Shown: in pieces, positions 30,360-42,369 of the stretch
Layout: each line of letters begins with the position of its first letter
How positions within the stretch are numbered: position 1 is the first letter of the stretch
NCBI GenBank assembly: GCA_950295325.1
Contig: OX485803.1
Span: 4,342,001-4,406,000, forward strand
Direction of reading: 5' to 3'
DNA length: 64,000 nucleotides
Origin: Polytrichum commune
Lineage: Eukaryota > Streptophyta > Polytrichopsida > Polytrichales > Polytrichaceae
Program-made: the position numbers and the translations under genes
The notes under the pieces: model-generated
Seen by the model: only the letters and a program-made list of their open reading frames with translations
Databases searched by the model: none
Told to the model about the DNA's origin: nothing

Positions 30360-32003
30360 CATGAGGATTTTGGTGGAAGAAAATATTCACATGGTAGTGA
30401 ACATCATAAGGAGAATATTTGTTGGACATGTGCTTTGTAGGATTAACTTGAGGAAATAATTAAGTAGAAATAAGTGTAGCATTGAGTTGTTGGATATGCT
30501 ACATGGGAAGTTGGCAATAGACAATGACTTGTAGAGATTTGCTTGTGGAAAGTGCATAGAAAATTTTAAAAATAATAGATAAGGCTTGTACCTGAGTACC
30601 AACATGAATGTGAGCCCGTTGGTGTGGAAAGTGCACGTAAACCACAAGGATTGAACCATTACTTTTATCACCAACTTCGTCCACTTAAATACAATAGAGG
30701 CTTTAAAAGCGGCGCATAACAATTTATACCAATGTGTTTATGTCCTTCTTGAAGTTTGGGGTTCTATTGTTGAACATAATATTCAGTGGGGCTGACATCT
30801 AGCTCCCAAATGTCTGCACCAACTCACATGTGATTAAATAATGTCTTCATTTCTTTATGACTCCAATTGAAATGGAGATGACCGGAAATTACTATAAACA
30901 ATAAACTATGCAAAGAATAGTGTTAAGAAACAAGGAGCAATACAATGAACAATGTCGTGATCATTTTAAATATCTTGGTCAAGAAGGTGTGGGTTATTTT
31001 CTTCAATGGGTAGAGGACTTATTACTTCTACAACATTTGATGTTGTAGAATGAACGGTGGGAGTTGATATTCACATTTGATTGAAGAGTAATTGGAGTCC
31101 AAAGGTGTCGGAAATGATTGAAGATAGGGCTCAAATGCACTCAACTTACCCCTTCAATAATAATTGGTTCAAGTTGGCAATGAACACTAGCCTACTAAAG
31201 GTCTCCTATGGCGTGCCAATTCTACAAAGGGTTTGGTAGACGTTACGTTGATTATGTAAACTTTGATTTTTTTCTCAATTGTTGGCTAAGTTGCGAGGGT
31301 ATGATACTTGGCTATAGGGCAATTGTGTCCTTTGAATGTCAGATTGTTTTGTATTTATATTTTCTTAAGGTACGAATGAGACATACAACTATAAGATAGT
31401 TCTTTGTAGCGATTTGTAGTGATTCGACACTCGTCACGCCATGTGGTGGTGGGTTAGTTAATAGGTTGCTCAAGTCTCAATATGGCAAGTGTGACATGAA
31501 TTTGTTAAGTCAAGATTGTATGACCACCGAGACACAAACATTTATTAAAAACATTTACATAAAAAATTCATACTCACAAAAAGAGGCCAAAGATGACAAT
31601 GACACATTCAAGAATATCACTTAAGACAATAGAGTTATTCGCCAATTAATCGTGTATTTGGGATGGAGTTTAGCCATGAGTCATCTACCCAGCCGTAGTT
31701 TGACAACTAACCGTTAATTATGCCTAATCAGGGTTGACCAAATAAATAGATGGTTGACCCTTGAAAAACTAAGGTGAGGCAAGGTCGCTTGTATATTATT
31801 AGTCCATTCACGTGTTTATTTGCAAGTTTCCAAATTTAAATGTTCATACTATACTAATACATTTGTTCATTCACACCAATAAATGTGATGAACTTTGTTA
31901 ATTTGGGATACCTTCTCACTTTGCAATTTTTGTTGCATATCTAGTGTTAAGTAAATTTTTTCTCTATATTAGGTCTATACATATAAATTCTCATTAAATA
32001 ATA
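30360..32003. other. Intergenic, nothing firm recognised
   Basis: No supported gene. Possibly it includes the left part of the second Harbinger element, whose ends I could not locate. Confidence 0.35.
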
Positions 32004-33060
32004 ATGAAAATTATTTATCTAAGTTTAATATATAATCATCTTTCAGTTCATTTGGTGGTGAAGAAGACGATTCACGAGTGGGATCAAAAGACGTTTTTGT
32101 TTTTGCACGTTGTATTAACAACAATTTGTAACTTGTCTAAGTTCTTTAATATAAATGAATTTGAAGCAGGAAGTCATCCTTCTATAAACCTTGAAGAATG
32201 TGTTCGTGATCAATTAGTTAGTATGAGGCCAATTCTAGCATAATTCAAGAATCTTACAAAATTTACGCTTGACGAGTTTAAAGATTTGTGCTTAGATGTG
32301 TGTCCAACTATTGCTACACACGCCTCAACAACGAATTCTATATTTGCTTCTTATGTCAATGAGGCATTTCAACATAAAATAAGTGGCCTGATAGTTATGA
32401 AAAATAAGAGTTAGGTCAATAACATCCATATTTTAAGGGTTGCATAGGGTTCATAGATGACACCTCAATTAAAACTCACCATCCTTATAGGGGTCCAAAC
32501 CATTCAAGGTTTCTAAACAGTAGAAAAAAAATTCAATCAACAATACAATTGTTGTTTACCACAATGGTTTATTCATATACATCAACCCTGGATATTCTGA
32601 GTCATTTCATGATGTGTCATACTTGTGCTCATCCTTATTAAATAAGAACTAGAGAGATTACTTTATGCATACATACAATTAATTTAAGTATATTCTAGGT
32701 GACCCCAACTACTAGGGCCGAGACCAATACATTGTGTGAAAGCAAGGGCGTCAAAAACAAAATTTGTTAGTTGATAATGATATTTTTTAAAGGTTTATAA
32801 TAAGATGCATGCAAATTCTAGGGTACGTGTGGAGTAGGATATAAGGGGTCTTAAACGCAAATGAAAAAAATTGCTAGAAATATAACTCTATAAAATCCAA
32901 TTACATCCCGTAGTTTAAGGTTGCTTGCTACTTTATTAATTACTTACACCGACGAAAATCAAACTTCACTTACCATATTGGAGAGCGCAACAATGACGAA
33001 GATGATGATGGTTGGGATGGTGACCTCTTGTGTAGCATTGAATTTTTGGTTCCATGGTTA
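32004..33060 (+). pseudogene. Second, strongly decayed PIF/Harbinger transposase
   Basis: Fragments in all plus frames line up with the DDE_Tnp_4 family. They are FTLDEFKDLC near 32,265, GFIDDTSIKTH (first Asp) near 32,445, an HNGLFIYINPGY-like stretch and SFHDVSYL (second Asp) near 32,560-32,620, a LGDPNY piece near 32,700, and KMHANSRVRVE (third acidic residue) near 32,800-32,835. Frameshifts and stops separate them. It differs from the 27-28 kb transposase and belongs to another Harbinger lineage. Terminal repeats were not found. Confidence 0.72.
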
Positions 33061-33344
33061 TAGGTGTGTAGGTTAAGGGCGTAAAATTAGTATATTTGGT
33101 TTGATACATTTGCGTATTGTGCTAATTTCTTTTTTCTTAAATTTTGATTGCTTATACCATACTGAAACTTGGGCATAAAGTTCATGCAACCAAAGAGTTC
33201 CAATTACAGTTTCATTTGGGTGTATTAAACTTCATAATTACAGTCGTTGTCTTCGTCTTTGTTATAACACTTCAAACAATACATGCCCTATATGCTCATC
33301 ATACAACCTCATATGAAGATTTTTGAACTAAATTTAGGCGAACA

Positions 33345-33815
33345 TTGAAAAATCAACATATATGCTCACATAACCTCATTTTATGCAAAAAAATGCACAA
33401 TCAACCTTTATGCTCAAACATAACCTCATTTCCAGATACTCATAGCGAAAACAACCTATATGCGACACAAACATACTCACAGAGTTCAATGAATGCAAAA
33501 TCAACCTTTATGCAACATATGCAACCTTAAGGTACTAAAAAAAATGTAACATCAACCTTCATGTGACACATGCAACCTCAATTTGTATGAGGAATGCAAA
33601 ATCAACCTTTATGTCAAGCATACAACGTCATATCAAGTCATTTGATGCAAAATCGTACTTTATGCTATTTAAACACCATAAAATGACATGAGCAATGCAA
33701 AATCAGCCTTTATATCACTCACATAACCCAAAAGCTCACAAGTAGAACAAAACCAGCCTATATGATACTCATAGTACCAATAATGACATTTGGAATGCAA
33801 AATCAGTTTATATGC
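33345..33815 (+). repeat. Degenerate tandem repeat, about 55-60 bp unit
   Basis: About eight imperfect units share atgcaaaatcaacctttatg followed by a variable ..cacataacctca.tt part. Spacing and sequence vary, so it is an old minisatellite. Despite the spaced short repeats, it is not a CRISPR array. Confidence 0.7.
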
Positions 33816-34040
33816 CTCTACAAGAAAAGAAGGTTGGCCACTCTTGACTTTAATGTTTTCTTTGAAAATACACAAAAATCACGGGCCTTTTCCAAAGTTT
33901 TAACATTTTGCAATATCTTCTTCTCTTCAACAAATTTTCCTCTATGCTTTTCTAACTCAATACAAGCAAGATTTGCTTATGTCTTTGTACATTCTCCTCC
34001 GCTTTTACAACAAACTACTCTTCTTTGATAAAATCATTAG

Positions 34041-34703
34041 TCAAATGATTGGTAATCGCAATAAAACGCCTCGATTATGTGGACAAATCTCTGCCTTGAT
34101 GAGAAGTTTCACTATGGGAGTTTTGACATCCTTGGGGAAGGAGTCTCTCATGCCCCTAGAAGAAACTTGTGCACTAGGTAACACCAATGTCAAGCACTTC
34201 ACATCTCCACTTGAACCACTCAACGAGCAACAATCGATGATGGATTGCCGTCTCTTCAACATATTCCGGGTCACATCACCATCGGTGCACTTTAAGTTGT
34301 TCCAGCACCTCCGAATTGGAGAGTGACCTTGTTGAAATTGTCTTCATTGTTAGTGCTTGTTTTAATCTCCTTCAAGGTCTCTCTTAAACAATCCTTTAAG
34401 GTCTCTTCAACAAAGAGAGAGCTAGTATAATGATTCTTACACTCTTTGGACACTGCATTCCACACAAGACTAGGTACATGTTGGGTAATTTGCTTGCGAC
34501 CTCTACATTACTTGGCAAAATGAATGTTGTAGGATGCTACTAGACATGATAAGTATAGAGAATCCACAATAGGTCCGGATCCCTTCTCCCACCTAGGTGC
34601 CTTGGATGGGCGAGTTGGCAATGACAACCCATTAGCATCCTCGGCCTCATGTCCATCTTCTTCCAAACGCACCACTATTGGAGTCATTGATTCCTATAAA
34701 AAA
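34041..34703 (-). pseudogene. Unidentified decayed ORF, possibly ORF1 of the second Harbinger
   Basis: From ATG near 34693 the minus strand reads MTPIVVRLEEDGHEAED and GLSLPTRPSKAPRWEKGSG. After one TAG it continues QHVPSLVWNAVSKECKNHY and then a charged helix. A further frame at 34041-34274 may be the remainder. Only one stop in about 130 codons suggests real coding ancestry. It converges on the 32-33 kb transposase, as ORF1 does in the intact Harbinger copy. That arrangement, not sequence similarity, is the basis for the suggestion. Confidence 0.35.
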
Positions 34704-35061
34704 CTAAGACAAAATCAACATCTTCCCTCAATCTCAATCCTAATCATAGACTACATATAGAATTTGCAAGCAAACAAAAATTTGAAGCAAAAATTAAAAT
34801 GAAGCATGAAGGAGTTGGGGTTGTAGAGAAGCATAGAGGTCTTTCAAGAAAACTCCCAAAACAACATATTTTCTCATTTTAGAAACCAAAGATCACATCA
34901 CACAAAAAGTTTGCCTGCATAAGGAGTTGGGATTGTAAGCAAACATAGAGGTATTTCAAGAAAAAACCCTAAAACATCATATTTTCTCATTTTGGTGACT
35001 AAAAATCCCACTATACAAAGTGTTTGCTTGCATGAAGGAGTTGGGATTGTAAGCCCTCCTC

Positions 35062-35287
35062 GCAACACTCAATGCCACTCCTCCTCCCAACACTCAACTT
35101 TCCTCCTCCTCGCTACACTCAACATTCCTCATCCTCACAACACTCAGCGTTCTTCCTCCTCACAAAACTCAACGTTATTCCTCTTTGCAGCATTCAACGC
35201 TCCTCCTCTTCGCAACACTCATCGATCTTCCTCCTCATAGCATTCAACACTCCTTTGCTCACATGACTCAACGTTCCTCCTCCTCGC
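35062..35287 (+). repeat. 25-bp minisatellite, about nine units
   Basis: Units follow caacactcaacgttcctcct plus cctcg, 25 bases each, with moderate divergence. The run makes Ser/Pro-rich open frames that are not genes. Confidence 0.85.
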
Positions 35288-35289
35288 AT

Positions 35290-36940
35290 GAACCACAACA
35301 ACTAGGTCACAAGGAGCACAACTCCGACCCCCACCACATGTGGAAGTCAGGCTTCAACTAGACCCGGTCTCAAATCCCTAACGCGCCCGCTCTGTTTGAT
35401 GAACATAGGGTCAAACATGTTTTGAAGGTCTCCCACATCTTGAAAGGAGTTTGGGTTGGCGTTTGTTTTTAGATGTTGTTGACGGGTTGGCTTTTTGGTT
35501 ACCGACGGGTTATTCCCCTAACTCCCCCAACTCATCAGGTGTTTAGGGGGGTTTAGCGGATAACTCTAATATCAAATGATTCTTTGTAATATAGGCATGA
35601 TAGTATTGGCATAAAATGTTAGATATGTTGTTGCAAGATGGACACAAGTGGGTCACTTAATGCATTTTACAAACGATGGGCAGCAAAATATAGGGAGGAT
35701 TAGATTCATTTAAATTTAAATTAACAAATAATGAAGGGTCCTTAAAAATGGACAATCTCATTTTAAGTAAAGTAAATAAATAAATGTGCGCCATAACCTT
35801 TTAGTAGAACTAATATAAGGGTTGAAGTTTAGGATCCTTGGGTATGATTTATGTTTAGTATGCTATGTTTGTAAGCATGCATCAAGCCAACTAATGCCAA
35901 TAGACATGGATATGCTACTAACATTGTTTGGAGCAAATGAGGGTTCGTGGTGGCTTGGGAGGGTGTAGGCCATGAAGAGGCATAATGGGCATAAGTTTGG
36001 GGCTAAGGCATCCTACTAACCTTGTGGCCCGAGTCACAGAATCTAGGAGGTGAAATCCTCACAATTCGTATATTAAAGTAATGTGATAAGAAACATTTGC
36101 AATATGATAAGAAACATTTGGGCCATAACAATTTCAAATATGATCACACCATTAGCAAATGGACTGATGTGGATTGCATTAATTCTACTATGGCTATGAG
36201 TTATAATGCTCCCAATGAAGTATACACACTAGATAGGATTGATGCAGAGGAGCTAGAGAAATTGTGAGTGAGAGAAATGTACAAGGATCATATACGAGGT
36301 TTGTGCTTGTGCGCAAATTCCTTTGGAGCAGGTGTTGTGTATTTGAGCACACAATCATTTATTTGTTTTGGTGAGTACACTTTGCATTATTTTTAATTAT
36401 TTTGTAATGCATATGATGTATGATATTTTATTTGTTGATATGGTTGTGTATAATATGCAAGTGTGATGTGATTTTGTTTTGTTTGAAATCCCTTTGAAGT
36501 TCATGACTTCAGAAACCGTGTTTGCAATAGTATGTATGCATTGCTATGTCTGGACATGGATTACCTTTTATTACTTATAATAAGAATAGAGATTACAATG
36601 AATTGTAGTGCCATAGGAATTATAAGTAATGATAAGATGCAAACAAATAAGTTATTTTAGAAAACTAAAAATTAAGTAATTATAGGGAAACTTTAAAATT
36701 ACCTATTAGGGGTAGTAAACAACCCCTAGACAAATACCCCTCCGCTGGACATGGTGCACAAAAATTCTATAGAATGACCCACCCATGAGGATAAAAAAGT
36801 TGAGTTGAATATATTTGTTTTCTAATGTGCCTCATGTATCCCTATGTAGACAGCCTTTTTGTTCTCCTACTATTTAAGACTTGTGTGGGGCATTGCTCCA
36901 CGGGGTGGGGGGGGGGGGTCATTGTTAATGTATTTTGACG
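35290..36940. other. Intergenic; one short coding-like stretch
   Basis: No gene is supported. On the plus strand near 36,145-36,330 a frame with a single stop reads KWTDVDCINSTMAMSYNAPN and continues with VYTLDRIDAEELEKL. It looks like a lost exon of an unknown protein. A G run lies near 36,905-36,918. Confidence 0.35.
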
Positions 36941-36967
36941 GGTGAGGGGAGTGGGTTTTAGCATGTT

Positions 36968-37937
36968 GTGGCCAGTCGCGGTGTACTTGTCCTCAGCAAC
37001 ATCTGCTCCCTCGTGTTTCATTGTCCCTTTAAGTGCATGCTTCAACTTATGTCATGGCTCCAAGGATACTCTCAAGCTCAAGAGAGGATTCGTTTTTTTT
37101 CTCTTAAGAACTTCGAAGTGTTTATTACATTTGCGTTAGGTGGTATCCACATTGGAGTTCTTGTGAAATTGAGGAAGTTCATTAAGGAGGAATCCATGGT
37201 GAGTTTGTGCTCTGTGGATTGTGGTACTGCATTGACACACAAACATTTCCAAATGATCATGAAGGAGTATTTAGTAGTCTTCCAGTGGGAACAAGAAAAT
37301 CAAGGTTGGTTTTGGTTGGGATGAGTGTCCGCCGACGAGTCATGTTGTCTCGTGCAAGAGGTTGAGGGATTAGGGTTTGCATACCTTCTTGGGTTTGGTT
37401 GGATGTTCCATGAAAGATAATGGGGAGGAGCATTTTGAGTTGTGCACCATAATGTTTCGGCATATGACATGAATGACATGAAATTGGAGTGTGTGAAGTT
37501 TGGGAAGGTTGGTTCAAACAATTGTGTGAGCCTTTTGCATAGCATATCAATGGGCTCATTTTCATATGAAGGAGCATTTTCGCATGTGCAAGAGTGGTTG
37601 ATTCTATCCGAATGCGACTTCAATGTGGTCCATGGGTATGGATGTTAGGAGGGCTGCATCAATATGGAAGATCATGATGAATCCCCATGATATCAAAATG
37701 AAGAACATTTCTTATGTCTTTTTTGATATTGTGTTAAGGGTGTCAAACATGAGGTACTTCAAGTTTCAGGAATTAGCTCACGACCATTACAATGAAGACA
37801 AAGATCACAATCGTGTTCTTTGTCATGCTTGTGTTGTGGATTTGGATGCGGATGTCACAAATTTGAAACGCATGTGGTTGGAGGGAGATGCCCATGAGGG
37901 CATTGTGGAGGGTTTGCGTGCCGTTTGGGTTTGTTAG
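36968..37937 (+). pseudogene. HUH/Rep-like replicase-type ORF relic
   Basis: Three plus-strand pieces appear to come from one protein. 36968-37324 contains FFSLKNFEVFITFALGGIHI and then TALTHKHFQM, where H-K-H fits an HUH metal-binding motif. Near 37,405-37,450 a frame reads VGCSMKDNGEEHFE, in the place of a Rep motif III (Y-x-x-K). The tyrosine position is Cys here. 37623-37937 reads DVRRAASIWKIMMNP and FQELAHDHYNEDKDHNR, ending in a stop. Frameshifts and stops separate the pieces, and no SF3 helicase domain follows. HUH proteins of this shape are found in Replitron-like transposons and CRESS-DNA replicons. I favour a transposon, since I recall this family as a multi-copy plant repeat. The copy is dead. 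Confidence 0.45.
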
Positions 37938-37939
37938 TC

Positions 37940-39175
37940 GCCTTGATGTAGAAGTTGGGCCAAAAGACGATTACGTAAGATTCATATGTTGGTAGTGCAT
38001 AAGTGTACTCTTGCCAACTTATATCGGAGGTTCTGAATGATGTCTTTGTAGTTGTAGATTTTCCATACCAATTATACTCAAGGAAATTGTCGATGTTTAT
38101 GTAAATCTCCACTACCAAATTTGCTTCATAATGAAAGAAAATTACATGATGTATTGTGTGCTATCAAATAAGTATGTCGGGACATTTGATGCATGATTTG
38201 TATTTGGATTCAATTTATTTTACAATGGAATGCATCGGTCTTTGTGTTTGACATTCCACATATAAAATAAACCCCTTTGCCTATGTCCTCAAAAACGAAT
38301 CTCTCGTGAAAGGTTACTTGAGTTGATCCATTACTCTAAGGTAGATGTTGCTACAAACCGTCACTTTTAATCGTTAAGCAATTGCATTATCATAAAATTC
38401 AATTTTCTTAAAGTGCGTCTCATTGGCAATTGATCATTAGCTCATGCATCAAAATATGTTTTGCGTAATCTATGTATGTAAAAGTTATATAAGATTCAAG
38501 AATTCATTGGTAGACAACCCAATTGAAAACCAACATGGGAACTTGATGTTAAAGTTGTGGATTGTCTCATAATTAATATGTACCTATTGTTCTAGAACAA
38601 TGTTAGTTTTGAACCATGAGATTCGATTTCAGCATGCTCTACCTTATGCTCATTTCCTTTGTGTAAAGACAAACTGCCTAGGGAAAACGGTTATCACACC
38701 CTCGCATGGCGACACCACAAAGTTTTTGCTATCCCATCATAAATATCCCATCCCCTTGGTGGCCACAAACATAATATTCTTAATGGGTTTGGACCCACGC
38801 GAGGACCACTACAAAAAGGGAGTTCATCACCTATCACGAGGCGTGCTCGTCACTTGAGTGTTCCCCATTGACTCCCTTTAAGAAAATGAAGGGAAAATGG
38901 AGAGGGTGGGAAAACAAAACACCCTCTTCCCGAGGCCCCACCCCTCACACCGGGTCATGAATTGACAAATCGTCTCTACAAAGCGATCATGACCTTGTGA
39001 GTTTTGGAATCTTTGCTTTTGGTTCTTCTCTTGTTTTTAGATGGAGGGGGGCTTGAGTTGGGTATCGAATCCCAAGGATAACGATGCTCTATCAAAGCCA
39101 TAGGAATCATTCTCGTGGACAATAGGATTGCAGTCTTCAGCCACTACTTTTTACATAAGGCTACTTTAGGTACTA
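37940..39175. other. Intergenic, nothing firm recognised
   Basis: No supported gene. A tRNA-like B-box (GGGATTCGATACCC on the minus strand, 39060-39073) is present, but no tRNA can be folded around it. It may mark an old SINE. Confidence 0.35.
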
Positions 39176-39396
39176 CACTAAATATGATATTTAGTTGTCA
39201 CTTACTATGCGGAGTTACACATTCCTATATCTTTGTACGATCAATGTAATTTCTTACCACGTGAAGATGTTAATGTTCTATTATGTCCAAGCAATCAGTT
39301 CAACCTTTGTTAGTTAAAAAGAAGAAGATGTACAACAAACAATTATAGCGTTGCGTGATTCCAAATAGTAAGTGACACTAAATATCATATTTGGTG
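39176..39396. mobile_element. Small MITE-like inverted-repeat element
   Basis: About 35-bp inverted termini read CACTAAATATGATATTTAGT on the left and CACCAAATATGATATTTAGT from the right, then GTCACTTACTAT on both arms. The interior is about 150 bp without coding. No convincing target duplication was seen, so the superfamily is open. The CACT start could suggest CACTA. Confidence 0.65.
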
Positions 39397-39567
39397 TTCT
39401 TCAGTGTAAGGCTAAGGTGAGTGACAACCATCATGAACTTAAGATCTTAATTCAGATAACATGTGCAACTACCCTATATTTATTCACTCATTTATTTTTA
39501 TATATATATAAAGTTTTTTTTTGGGGGGGGGATGTCACACTTCATGGAAAATTTAAAGTCGTTGAAA

Positions 39568-39812
39568 AATAATCCCTTATATATACAAGAGGTTTATAGA
39601 GAGAAAACAAAAAGCATATGTACTTATGATACACTAGCTGATAGACTCATGTATTTACACTAAGATTCTCAATTTAATCTGATTAACACCTCCATTACAT
39701 AGACAAAAATATAGATCATGAACAAAAATATGTCAAGTGATTATGTATACAATCCACTTTCACATTTCAGTAAGGAAATTACTGAAGGCTTTTTGATGCA
39801 TAAGACATGAGT
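39568..39812 (+). repeat. Dispersed repeat family C, copy 1
   Basis: It matches 54,385-54,612 in the same orientation. Shared words include tatacaaga..tttatagagaaaa, aa.gcctccattacatagacaaaa and aatccactttcac.tt.ca.taagaaaa. A shorter similarity, catctacct, follows in both. Non-coding; it could be part of an LTR or a non-autonomous element. Confidence 0.65.
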
Positions 39813-40318
39813 TTTAATAATATAGTCCTACAACAAATGTCTATTGTCAAACCAAAAAAAAAATTAAACTTAAGGGACCTTTTTGTACATCTACCTCTCT
39901 ATTTTAAAATTAAATTAGTTTTTTTATTTATAGCCAAAAGAGAAGATGAACATCTCCATGTTAATGGTAAGGATTAGTTTTACCACAATAGAAGAAGACT
40001 AGTATAATTAAGTAAGTAGAATTCTACCTAAGTATTTGGAGGATTAAGGTAGGAGGACAAAATGGAAAGTTATGTCAAGAAAGACCAAAAATTTGAATGA
40101 GTGGTTAAGAAAAGGATAAGATTTGGAAGGTTTTGATACGGCTTAAAAGGCTATTTAAGCAAGGAACCAAGTGTGTTTTGGGTGTAACCATTTTGATGAA
40201 GTTATTTGTGAGAGGTTATCACCTTGTGAAAATTATGTGAAGTAGTGACTTGTTTTGCTTGTAGGTGAATGCATGAATGTTGGATTGTAGAATGTAGGAA
40301 ACATACAGTCATTTATAT

Positions 40319-41601
40319 TAATGACCCCTCCCCGCCTTACTTTAGTGAGGTGAGTTTTAGCCTAAGACTCAATCTCTAAAATTGGCCTTCCCCACCTGAG
40401 TCGGTATTAGGTTCCGAGCTAAGTTGGCAAGCAAATGTGTCACCCCTAATACCCTTGATCCTGGAGTTACAGTGCCAAGGCTTGTTGCCTCCGCTAACAA
40501 CGCAGAGGGATTCAAGGGCCGCTAAGGCTCACAAACCGCGGCATCAGATTGGGTAGGGGTGGTTCTAGCTATCTCATCTCCCTGCAGGACTTTACCAGTA
40601 GAACTAAGGGGAGGGTCCCACTCCCGGACTTGGCGAAGGCGAGAAACGGTCTGCTCACTTCAAGTCATAAGGAAATTCATAGGTTGATGGAATTCTCAAC
40701 CCAAATCACCAAAACCGGCTATAGTGCAAATCCTTCTTAAGGGATTTCGGCAACACAATTCACAAATTTTTCACCATACTTGGATTTTGAGTTTTGTGAG
40801 GTGCGCATTTCGGAGTCCACTTCTCCTAGTTTGGTGGTTGGTTTAGCTTAGACCCTGCTACACATTTCCACAAATTCATTTCGATGTGCACATCCTAATG
40901 AGGTCGATGCTCCAACAAGAGCAAGCTCTGCATTTTGGAAGAGGTTAGGGTTGCATTCCCATGTACACAATCTCTGCGGGTTGCAAATCAACCTAATTTG
41001 AGTCAAGGGTTTGGGGTACACATGTGATTAGTCAGGTTGCAGGTTTCGTTGGGAGGGAGCTGTAAATTTTAGAGTCCAGGTTACTGCAAATTTTGGCATA
41101 CATAGCGTACAACAGGTCTTTGCTCTAGCTGATACCGAGTTGCGCATTTCGGAGTCTAGGTGAGCTAAACACAAACACGGTATAAAGTGAGGATTGCTCT
41201 TCGAAAATTCTTTTGGTTGGAGCAATAGAGTTTGCTTTTGTAGCAATCATGCGTTTTGAAATTACCTGATTGAGGAAGTCTCATTACAAAAAATGCCTAC
41301 TACAGTTGAGCAGACCATTACGAGCCTTTGACAAATGCAGGACGCACGACTCTCCTCTCAGCTCTACAGGCACAATTAAGAAGGTTGCTTCGACAAGCCC
41401 AAAAACCGGGACCCTCCCCTTAGATTTACCAACAGAGTGAAGAAAGTTGTTAACAAAAGGCGTTAAGACGGCCCTGGGTATTAGACCCCAGACTACCATC
41501 TTTGCCAAACTTGGTGGTGGACCCTAATATCCTACCATCAGATATAATGGTGGGTTTTAGCTTAAGACCCAGTCTTTACTAAGGTCGGTGGGGAGGAGCC
41601 A
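40319..41601. mobile_element. MULE-like element with long, diverged terminal inverted repeats
   Basis: Outer ends read ATGACCCCTCCCCGCC on the left and ATGGCTCCTCCCCACC from the right, the same terminus as the MITE at 23,964-24,484. Inverted similarity continues far inside. Examples are aaggggagggtccc at 40,608 against its inverse at 41,410, and ggtctgctca at 40,645 against its inverse at 41,309. The arms are therefore about 300-350 bp around an interior of about 550 bp. Long arms are typical of Mutator-like elements. No transposase coding or clear 9-bp duplication was found. Confidence 0.6.
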
Positions 41602-42026
41602 TAAGGTAAAGTGAGACTTTATATGTGGGTGTGTAGATTGAAGGTTGAGGATTGTGGATACTAGGTAGAGGGATTAAAGGATGAAGTTTGAATATTTGGT
41701 AATAGAAGACAAGGGGTTAGAGGAAGCATGTGTTCTTTGACCCGAATAGGATTCTTGTATAGTAGGTTAGTGTTTTTACTGAGTTGGATAGTGCAAGGAT
41801 ATGATATTATGAAACAACATACTACTTGTGTAAGTAGGGCATATGATGCAAAGGTTATATGAAGAGGATGTAATGTCTGAAAGGAATGCCTCGGAGTAAA
41901 GTATAGTGTAGCCACAAAGTCTCCATGGTAGAAGGACCGGTAGAGAAAATAGTTCAAGGCAAGGAAGAAATTGACTTAAGATATACTAGTGATAATTGAT
42001 GTAAGGTGGCTTAGTTGAAAGGTATG

Positions 42027-42369
42027 CTAAATAGTCCTATTATTGTGGGCCACATAAATTTTCTAGTGCCTATGCTAATTCTCATAGTGAAAATGAATGT
42101 GGGCCACATTAATTTTCAAACCATATTAGTTTATAGTGATTGTGGGCCACAATAATTATTTTCTTAGAAAATGAATGTGGGTGATTATTTGTTTTCATAT
42201 TACTTTTGATGTAAGGTGACTATTTATTTTGTGTAAGATGTTGGTCAAAAGTCTCCCTAAGAACTTAGGGGATGACCCGGGGTCTTGAACCCACGGCAGT
42301 TCTACCTGGACTAGAAAATTAATGTGGCCCACGCTAATTATTTCCATCCACACTAATAAGACTATTTAG
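42027..42369. mobile_element. MITE-like element with CTAAATAGTC ends
   Basis: Inverted ends CTAAATAGTC(C/T)TATTA.TGTGG bound 343 bp. The ends also share gggccacat.aattttctag. The element may duplicate TA (Stowaway type) or another target, but this is unclear. Near 42,279-42,292 the minus strand has GGGTTCAAGACCCC, a perfect B-box-like palindrome, in a tRNA-like setting. Confidence 0.55.

Noticed and set aside
33345-33815. Regularly spaced short repeats resembling a CRISPR array
   Set aside because: Units are degenerate, spacing varies, and the context is plant nuclear DNA with no cas genes. It is a minisatellite.
35072-35266. Ser/Pro-rich open frames
   Set aside because: Produced by the 25-bp minisatellite; no other coding evidence.
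39060-39073. tRNA gene candidate from a B-box (GGGATTCGATACCC, minus strand)
   Set aside because: No acceptor stem or full cloverleaf can be paired around it; at most an old SINE.
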